DNA of 64,000 bases from Rhizomys pruinosus (lineage: Eukaryota > Chordata > Mammalia > Rodentia > Spalacidae), in assembly GCA_009823505.1 (NCBI GenBank), contig VZQC01002896.1, positions 1,459,380-1,523,379 on the forward strand. Reading direction: 5' to 3'. The position numbers were made by a program, and so were the translations under genes. The notes below the pieces were generated by a model. The model ran no database searches, was not told where the DNA came from, and saw only the letters and a list, made by a program, of their open reading frames with translations. Positions 13,901 through 24,100 of this stretch are shown here, piece by piece (the stretch's first letter is position 1; each line of letters opens with the position of its first letter).

Positions 13901-15127
13901 AGAACGTGAGAACGGCCCTGTGTGCTCAGCTAGGTAGGAAGGACTTGAGAACAGCCCCTCCTTGGCGTTGGAAACTCACTTGGTATGCATACAGATCCAT
14001 CATCACTCGTAGCTCTTTCCTTAGGACACGACACTGGCGGTCTTGCCTGCTCAGAAGCCTTGCAGCTCTGTCCTCCAACTTTCTCCAAAGCTACTCCTGG
14101 GAATGGGGCTACATTCATCTCTCTGATTCCCAGATTGTTTTGGTTTTTGTTTTGTTTTTGCCGTTCCCTCTGCTGCTGCCTAGGCAAGCACTGTACCACT
14201 GAGCTGTTACCATCGACCTCTCTAGTTCCTCTTTTAGCTGGACGTTAGGATGCTCATCCATGGTGGAAACTTACTCACTTTGGGGGAAACCAGCATCTGC
14301 TAGAGGGCAAAAGGAAACTGAAACCCCGGGGGCCTTGTGGCCTCCTATCTGCTGTGGCAGGAGGTGGTTTGTCTGGCCTCTGGCCCTTAGGGACCAGGAT
14401 AGAAAATTTCTCAACCCCAGGAACTGATGATGCCCTGAAAGTGACAGGGGGAAAGCAAGCTGCAGCACGGCTTCTAGGTCATTGTCAGAGGACCTGTTCC
14501 CTGGTTCAGAGCGAGCTCGCTGGGTACTGGCTTACTAACAACTATTCATTATTAACGTTGTGAAGAAAGCGAGAACTGAGAAGGAACACGGTAAGGTAAA
14601 TGTGTTACATTTCCACAGAGTGGGTGGACTCTGTTCTGTAGGCAAGGCAGCATGGTTTGGAGGTCATATCATTCCTAGTTCTGAAGGAAGGGAGAGGAGG
14701 GACTGGAGGGAGGGGCTGGCAAGTCTTCATTCCTGAGAGGACTGAGGATTTATATAGTACAGTGTGAATGAGCCTGAAGACTATACGTCATTGTAGTGCC
14801 CTTTGGGTCTCTTGACTTGCACATGAAACTCACTGGGCACGGGATTAGACATCTGGAAGACTCGAGGGATTTTAAAGCCAAGCATGGTGACTTTAATTCC
14901 AGCATTGGTAAAGTTGAGACAGAAGGATCAGGAATTTAAGGCCAACTTGGGCTGTAGAGCAAGTTCCAGGCCAGCCTTATCTACATAGTAAGACCCTTTT
15001 TCATAAAAGCATAAAGAACAGGTCTCCCTGTAGCCCCAGCTGGCTTGGAACTTATTATGTAGACCAGGCTGCCTGCCTCTGCCTCCCAAGTGCTGGGATC
15101 AAAGGCATGCACCACCATGCCAGGCCA

Positions 15128-15163
<36 letters not shown>

Positions 15164-18100
15164 TGGTTTGGGGGGGTTGGGTTTTTTTTTGTTGTTGTTT
15201 TGTTTTTTTGTTTGTTTTGTATTTTTGAGACAGGGTCTCCCTTTATTCCTAGCTGGCCTGGAGCCTGCTGTGCAGATCAGGCTGGCCTTGAACTCACAGA
15301 GATCCGCCTGCTTCTGCCTCCTGAATGCTGGGATTAAAGGCATGCGCCACCACGCCCAGCCACCAATTTTATTTTTTCCCCAAGTCCAGGCTTTGCCCTG
15401 TGCTCCCTCTGCTGTTGGGTGCAGGATCCTGTGTCCATTTGCTTTTTTAAATATGAACAATATGTCTTCCTTCCTGTTGATATTAGACCTGTGCTGTTAG
15501 CCTTTCTTTCTAGGGTGAGTCTAGCTGCAGCAGTTTCAGGTCCAGATTGAAAGGGTGGGGACCGATCCAGAAAGAAGCCAGATGCCTTGTGTGTAGCTTG
15601 TGGAAAAGGAACAGGGCAAGAAGTTGGGGCTGTGTTTGGGTGGGCATCAGGGGTCTACTTTGGTCTGTGCCTTGGACACTCCATTCCACCCCCAAGTTGC
15701 AGTGAAGACAGACACACGGCGCTGTGCGACACGGCGTCTGCCGGCATGGCGCGTGCTCACATTTGCGCTTCCTTTCTTGCTCTTACATTCTCTTTCCTGT
15801 GCTTTCCCACCCTATTCGGCCGAAAGTTTAAGGACGCTGTTTGTTGGCCATTGTGAGCACGTGTGGACTCACTGCCTGTTGTCAGTTCTAACCAGCCCTC
15901 TCCTTTTGTGTTGTTTTTTTGTTTTTGTTTTTTGTTTTTGTTTTTTTTCTGTTCTGTGACACTCCAGGTCCAGATAGTCTCCAAAAAAGTGAGCTACAGC
16001 CACGTTCAGTCCAAGTGTGGTTCCAAGGACAATATTAAGCATGTCCCTGGAGGTGGTAATGTAAGTATGAGCTCTGGCCAGTTGGCATGTGAGGCTTAGC
16101 CCACGTGGGAACCGCAGGGAGAGGGCCACCTGTTCTTCTGTGACAGAACCACAGTGGCCTGGGGTGGACTCTTTCCAAGAGTCAGTCCAGCCCAGTGACG
16201 GGAACCTAGAGGCCTGCACATTCTTACTGGGTATCCCACAGTCATTGACACTGAGGTGGTCTCTTCTCACGCCTCTGCTTGAGATGCCCTATGTTTTTCT
16301 CCAGTTGGGTCGGAGACTGCTAGAGGGCGGCAGGTGCATGGCTTGTCTTGGGCTGTGTGCCTACATAGCTCCTGGGCGAGTCTCTGCTCTGAGACAGGCA
16401 TCCACACCCTCCCAGGCCCCATCCTTGACTCTGTCGTCATGGTGTCAGAACTGATCAGCATTTCCCTATTGCTCCTTTCTCTCTGTTTTTCCTTCTTCAT
16501 GTTCTTTCTTTCTCTTTCTAGTCTCCTTCCTACCTTTTTCTTTTCTAACCCCCTTCTTTTAATCCCTTTTCATTGTCTCTTCCGTCTGAGCATCCTTCTT
16601 TTATCACACAGTTACTCTCTGTTACTTCTATTATCTGTGCCGGTGATTACGGTTCAAGGGAATCTGTTATAGGGAAAGACAGGGCAAGGTGTCATCGTCA
16701 TTCAGTGTGTAACATCCTGGGCGTTTCCTGCTTGTCCCTGTGACAGTCCCTCAGCAAGTTGGGAGTGTGCCTATCTTTTTCAGGAGCATGTTACTGATTG
16801 CCCAATCCAGAGAGACGGGCCCATATTGACTTATCTTGGGTTCAGTTGGCTCCTCCTTCCTGTCCTGAACCCCACGAGTTGTTTCATTTCCCTTCTCATT
16901 TTCCCATTCTGAGCCCCTGCTTCCTTGGATGCTGAGGCCTTTTCTGCCCGTGGCCTACAGTTTTTATTTCAGAGAGTCCAGTTGAGAGCACTCTTTCTTC
17001 CCCACTTAGCCTCTTGCCTGGACCTCCTTCCGAGTCCTCTCCTCACTCATGCACATTTAGCCTGCTTTGCACTCAGGTAGACTGTGCCTGGGCAGCAGGT
17101 GGCTGGCCACACATTGTCCCACTGGAGGCGAGGTCAGGTGCAGTGAATACCTGGGCAGCAGTGGCTAGCCGCACATTGTCCCACTGGAGGCGAGGTCAGG
17201 TGCAGTGAATACCTGGGCAGCAGGTGGCTAACCACACATTGTCCCACTGGAAGCGAGGTCAGTTGCAGTGAATAAAACGTTGAATGACAGTATGTACTTC
17301 AGGGCCCAGCCTCTGAGACCAAGGCAGGCCTTGATCCTGGCAGCTTTTTCTCTTGGGTTCTTGGGCTGGGTGCAAATATGAATGAGCAGGAATTCTAAGG
17401 GAATAGAGTCACTTGTGTGTACAACAGAGAAATTCATAGTTTTGTGGGTTGGAGATGTACTCAGTTGGTAGAGTGCTTGCCTAGCATATATAAGACCCTG
17501 GGGTCAATACCCAGCACTGCGTGAGCCATGTCTGGTGGTGCATGCTGGTAATTCTAGTGTGAGAAGGCGAATGGAGCAGTTGTGAATCTGAGGCTGGCTT
17601 GGACTACATGAGACTCTCAAAAAGAAAAAGAAGAAATTGTTTTGCGTAGCATATATTAAAGCTCTGAATATAATCATCCAGTATCTAACATCTATTGGGA
17701 TTGTTCCATGCTGCCTACACATGATTTCAACAAGAATTTTTTGGTCTGTAACTGTACTTCGAGGAGGCTGTCTTGAACAGAGAACATTAGAAAACTGCTT
17801 GCATTGTGTCCATGTTGGACTGGAAGGGCAAACAGGATCTTGCCTCGGCTCGGACAGAGATCCTGTGGTTCTTTGCACAGCTTCTGTCAGCTCCTCCATA
17901 GTGCCACCACAGGTGAACAAGCTACTGAAAGTAGCAGCCCACGGGGGCTAGAGAGACAGCTTAGTGGATAAAGCACTTGCCACACAAGTACCAGGAGTAA
18001 AGTCTGGATTTCCAGCACTTCAGAGGTGGAACTGGGGGATCCCCAGGACAAGGTGACAAGCTCGACCTGTCAAATCACTGAGCTTCAGGTTCAGTGAGAG

Positions 18101-21100
18101 ATCTTGCCTCAGTAAAAGTGGAGGGTAGTCAAGAAAGACCCGTACTGTCAACCTCTGGCCTCCACACTCAAAAGGAAGCCCATGCATGTGCACACACGCT
18201 GCACTTGCTGCTAGGATTGGAAAAAAAAAGTCCTGCCAGGCATTGTGGCGCACACCTTTAATCCTAGCACTTGGGAGGCAGAGGCAGGCGGATCTTTGTG
18301 AGTTCAAGGACAGCTGGGTTACAGGGAGACCCTGTCTCGAAAAGACCAAAAAAAAAAAAAAAAAAAAAAGTCCTACTTACTGCTCCCCAAATGCCTCTTA
18401 GCCACATGTCCTCAGTAGACTCTGAGAACATGGGGAGGAAAGGAAGTGTGTGTTCAGCGTATGGCAGTTTGGGTTGTTTCACCTGCTAAGGAGGGGCAAG
18501 GGCTCAGCATGTACTGGTATCACAATGGGTGAGCAGGTTGTCACAGACCAACAGGACAGCCTATGGAAACACACAGGTAGAGAAATGTACAGTGGCTATC
18601 ATGATTGGTTGTATATTAAGGTGTCGATTGAAGAGATAGATGTGGGGTCTGGAGAGATGGCTGAGTGGCCAAGAGTACTGGCTGCTCTTATAGAGGACCC
18701 AGGTTCAGTTCCCAGCACCCACTTGGCACAAACAACCATCCAGTTCCAGGGCACTCAACACCCTCTTCTGACCTCTGTAGGCACTGCATGACATACAGGC
18801 AAACACTCATATACATAAGATCTGTCTGAGAGAGGAGAGAGATTGAGCAGTGTCTTTTGATGGCTGTCAGGATTCACTGAGGAGAGAGTATTTGAACCAG
18901 CCAATGAAAGAGGCATACATCCTAGGCCAGAAAAGCGGGTGAAAGAGACATACGTCCTCGACTAGAAAAGCAGAGCCTGGAGCACAGGATGGAGACAGCA
19001 GTAGGGAAGAAAGAAAGGAGACAGACTGTAGAGACCTCAGCCTTGTTAAGTGGAAGGGCTGTGAGTGAGTAGACTCAGCCAAGCTTGTTGATTTCAAGTA
19101 CACCACGTACCAGAAAAACAGTCATTTGATGTTCCCAGCTCCACCTGCTCTCATCACCCTGCCATTCCTGGGTAATCTGTGTATGTCCACCCAGTTATTT
19201 TGAAAACAGCTGTAGATTTGAAAATATTTTATCTTTGCATGGCGGCTTTGGTGAGTGTTATGGCGCTCTCTGTGTGTGCTCATGTCACAGCACATGTGTA
19301 GAGCTCTAGAGACGAGGGGAAGAACGTCTCAGACAAGCAGCAAGACACCACCCATGTCTGTCCTCTGACATGCTAGAGACCATGCTACCTGAAGAAGACT
19401 GGTCCCAAGAAGGTCTCCTAATAGAATTCTAAAGCCAAATGGTGACTAGCAGGGTCCAGTGAACCATTGCATGGAAAACTGTTGGAAAGCCAGGCTTTTC
19501 TGCAGGATTAGCAAACAGCTGACCCTCTCCCAGGAACCCCAAATGCACTCAGGTCTATAGGTGCTGCTTGAAGAGGTATGCTGTCAGTCCTGGAAGACAG
19601 ATACTTAAAAAGCAGTGCCAAGCCCAAAGGCCTCCCACACCAGTTTCCAGCACAGGGTGTGTCTAGGCTTTGATTCTGAGATAAATAATCATGTGAGGCA
19701 TATTGACGATTCTCCGGGCAGTATGTATAAGCAAACGGCCACAAGAGATCTATAGAAAGCAAGAAAGTAGATTGGTCACTGCAGATGACACTGACAGGTA
19801 AGGTTTTGAGGCAGAATAAAGGGGACAGTTCAGAAGCCAGGCACGGGCCATTAATCTCAGACCTTAGGATGCAGAGACAAGCTGACTTTGAGCTCCAGGC
19901 CAGCTGGGGCTACAGCAAGATCCTTTTTCAAAGAAACCAAAAAATGGATAAGGGAGACATTTCAGGAGAGCTTTGATATTGGTGTTTGGACCCTGCACAG
20001 TGAGAGAACTCTGTGCAAGGTGGAGGGAACGGTTAGAGCTGGGGTAGTGGTTTAGTCTCCTGGAAATTGGCCTCAGAAGTGAGGAGAAGGGTCGGGTTGT
20101 ATCATGGACTCTTTTAAGCACTTTAAGTGGTCTTGATGTTAACCACACTGAGAGGGGCTTACAAAGGGAGAGCAAGACGGGAAGGAGGAGACCATGGAGG
20201 TGGGAAGGAGTTGGGCCTGAGGAGCACCTTCTTCTCTCTGTGGGCTAATTGCTGCCTCCTCTTCTCCCCAGGTTCAGATTCAGAACAAGAAGGTAGACAT
20301 CTCCAAGGTCTCTGCCAAGTGTGGGTCCAAAGCTAATATCAAGCACAAGCCTGGTGAGTGGCACCACCCTTGCTTGTTGGGACCTGGGTAGGTGGGCCTG
20401 CATGGTCAGCTGGGCTGCTCTCTGGCTGGGAAGGGTTTCTTGCTGTAAGATCTAGGAGCCACTTCAGAAGATGGTTCACAAGCAGCGAGTGTAAAGATAC
20501 AGATCCCAGAACCACATAAATGCCAGGTAGACATGGCAGCCCATCTGTAATTCTAGTCTTTGAAGGTGGAGATGGGAAACCCAGAGTAAACTGGCTAACT
20601 AGTCTAGTCATATTGGAAGCTCTGGGTTCAGTTGAGAACCTGCCTCAGGAAATGAGGTAAAGAGCGATGAAGAGGATGCTCAACATCAGCTTCAGCCTCT
20701 GGAAGCACGAGCACTCACACCTGCAAACACACATACAGCCCGCTCCTGACGAGCTCTGCTAATGTGCCTGCTGCTGTCGGCCTGGACCAGCCTTCCAGAG
20801 AGCAGTGCAGAGTTAGTGTTGGAGTGCTGGCTCGACTCCCCTCTCAGATGTAGTAGCAGACAGTGCTCCCAACCTCAGCTCTTGGTGAGATACCCAAGCT
20901 TGACAGGAGGCGGAAGAGCGTTTGGAATGCTGACTGGGCCTAAGGTCCTGGCTCTGTAGTAGTGGCCTTTCCTTCCAGTAGCATCACTGGCCCAGTGCCT
21001 CAGAGAGTCTTGGTTCATCTGCCCTGGTTCCTGGTCCACAGCAGACCTAGGGCGTTGTCTGCTGTGGAGTACAGTCACTGGGACACTGGGCAGCAGGTCT

Positions 21101-24100
21101 GCTCATGAGATCAGCTGGCCTGGCCAGTTACAGTAAAAGCACAGGAAAGTCCCTTCCCTCTCTGAATTTGGTTTTGTTTTATTTATTTATTTATTTATTT
21201 TTGGTTCATTTGTTTGTATTTGTTTGTTTGTTTTGAGACAGGGTCTCCCTATATGCCCAGCTGGCCTGGAACTTACTCTGTAGACCAGGCTGGCCTTGAA
21301 CTCAGAGATCCACGTGCCTCTGCCTCCCAAGTGCTAGGAAGGATTAAAGGTGTGCACCACCATGGCTGGCTTAAAGCTGGTTCTTACCTGCCATGAGGGT
21401 GCTGGGAATTGAACCCAGAGCTCTTGCTCTGCAAGAGCAGTCGGTGCTCTTAACCGCTGAGCCATCTCTCTAGCCCCAGAGACAGTGTCTTAATGAAACT
21501 CTAGAATGGTTTCAAGCTTGTGACAATTTTTCTGCCTTCCAAGTATTGGTATTATGAGATGGAATTAACTGCCTATTCTTTTGTAAACCACCAAAACGTT
21601 TTGTTTTTTCACTAGTCCCTTTTAATCTGGAAAACTATGAGATACCTCCTGCTCTAGTGACATTGAGTACTGCAGGGCTAGAAGTACTGCAGTGGGGAGG
21701 AGACCTGCAGAGTTCATTAGGAAATAGTTAGATGTGATCTGAGTAGAGATAGAAGAGAAGGCTCGGCGGGTCAGGCTGCACGGGGCAGCCCCCTCTTGAG
21801 ACCACCCGGCCGTGCACTCTGAGCCCTACCCTTGTGTGGAGTTCAGCCCCAGTCTCCCCACCGCAGCCTGAGGGTACTTGAGCTTGGAGCTAGCCTGGGC
21901 CGGGTCCCATTCCGGTTGGCCTTTTCTCCGTGTGTTACTCCAGCAAGCAGCACCCACACTCTGTCCCTGCCACTCACCACCTTCGTGCTGCCTTTAAAAG
22001 CTTTAGCAGCCATGAAAAGAGAATCAAGACCCTGGCTGACAGGCCACTCGTGAGAATCAATGGGACTGTGCCAAGAAATAGCGCCTGGGCCACAGCCTAA
22101 GGCAGCAGCAGGCTGGTCTGCAGCAGCAGAGGATGGCTTTCCCCCGCGGGGTTCGCCAGAGGCTGGCAGGCACGGTCACCACTGCTGCCCCTGTCCTCAG
22201 ACCCATCTGGGAACAGGTCACATCTGCTTTGTTTCTGGTCCATGACCAAGCTCCGATTCCTGCCGCCCTCAGTGATCGATTCCTTTGTGTTCCAGGTGGA
22301 GGAGACGTCAAGATTGAAAGTCAGAAGTTGAACTTCAAAGAGAAGGCCCAAGCCAAGGTTGGGTCGCTTGATAATGTGGGCCACCTGCCTGCAGGAGGCG
22401 CCGTGAAGGTAGTGCCTGGGTGACTAGGGGGCATTGCTACCGTGGGGGCAAAACAGCTCCGATAGGGGATGTCACAGTCCTGTCACCGCCCTTCAGTTTC
22501 TTCAGAGTAGTTGAGTCGTCAGCCATACATACCATTGCTGTCTCCATCACCATCAGTCCAGAGTGAGGTAGAGCTGCAGGGCTCAGCTGCAGTCTGTTCC
22601 CGGAAGCCGTGGACTGCTTAGTAGGTCCATCCCAGCCATTTATGAGGGACTGACTGCAGGCTGGGCCACAGATGGCATTTTGTGCTCAGTTCCCAACTAT
22701 CATTTTCAACTGCCAGAAGCAGCTGGCCTGGTGTGGCCTCTCAGGGGGTTGCTCGTGGTCCACCCTGCCTCAAGTTCTGGGAGAGAGTCGGGGCACGGGC
22801 ATAATTCCTCCATCTTTAACACTGGCTGGGCCTCTCCTCTCTCTCCTCCCTCTCCTTTCCTCCCTCCTCCTCCCACGGTACTGTGAGACCCTTTGTGTGT
22901 CAAGATGTTGTCTGTTCTTCATTCCATGTCATAGGCAGGTGGGAACACCTGCGCGGACAGGGTCTTGTTGGCTTCCAAGCATGAAGAAAGGAAAAGTGCG
23001 ACTGAGCAGGGGCAGGGCCCACCCCCCCTGGGCCTTCCTGGGGCTGCTTCATCCTCACCCGTGCTTCTCCCCCATCCTGACCACCCAGTCCGCTGCAGGG
23101 AACATTTTGGCTATTGGCTGTACAAGCTCTCCGTCGTGGCCCCTGTCCACTCTCCCATTCCCCTCTGCCCCGTGAAGGTGTCATTCTCAGTCTGTTCTAG
23201 GGGGACTTTATGGATTTGGTGTTTGGTTTCAGGCTATAACAGGAAGTGGTTGCAGACCACTTAGGCTTTTCTGACCTAAGTCTTGTATTCTTTTCTTTCT
23301 TTACATTATCTCACTATGTGTGTTAATCCTCATTTCTTTTTCCTGATATACCAGTCTGTCTCTTTGACTATTCTCATTTAAAACAACTAGTGGAGGAGAT
23401 CCATTGTCACTTGTTGGGCATTCTGGGACAGGTGTAAAGCTTACTGGGAAGCTTCTGAACTTGTGCAGTCTCTGAAACTTGAGTCTACATAGTGCGTGCT
23501 CATTGTTCCCGAGATATCTTTGTCCTGTAAAGGTCCTGGAGTGTCCCTGGGTCACTTTGGATACCTTCTTACTGCCTCCTATGTCCTAGAATGGAGAGCG
23601 TTGAAGCTGCAGGGGTAGTGAACCTTCCCACATAGACAAGCAGCCAGCCTGCCCAGTTAGTTGCCAAGGACCTGTCTCTAAGCACAGGGTGTGGCCTAGG
23701 CCACTGCTCTGACCCTGCTGTCAGGCTTGCTGTTTTGATTTTGAAAGAGGCCTGGTGCTTCTCTCCGCAGATGAGACTTCTGAGTGTCACTAGCCCGCCC
23801 ACCTGCTTCTAGAGCCTTGAGAGCCAGCGTTGGGGAGGAGGGGCCGTCACTTGGTCCACAGCCAGTGGGCACAGGGTGGAGATGCAGGGTGGAGGGGCTG
23901 TGTGAACCCATCGCCATCATTCCATCCCACTCCCTCCCCAACTGACCCTTCACTGTCTCCCCCACTGTTTCATTGTAGACTGAGGGCGGTGGCAGTGAGG
24001 CCTCTCCGTGTCTGGGCCCCCCAGCCCCTGCTGGGGAGGAGCTGGCCCTGGCCGTCTCTGAGGCAGTGCCTGAAGCTGGCGCCCCTACTTCAGCCAGTGG

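Noticed and set aside
12866..13957. Regularly spaced identical repeats suggestive of a CRISPR array
   Set aside because: There are no variable spacers; units abut directly, and the context is a vertebrate intron.
12868..14202. Open frame of 444 codons (and a 343-codon frame at 12906-13937) resembling a repetitive protein
   Set aside because: Both are frames through the 39-bp minisatellite, kept open by its multiple-of-three period. No start context, splice logic or family match; it lies inside a MAP4 intron.
22672..23175. Open frame of 167 codons in a MAP4 intron
   Set aside because: No splice sites in phase with MAP4, no family similarity recognised; C-rich intron sequence.
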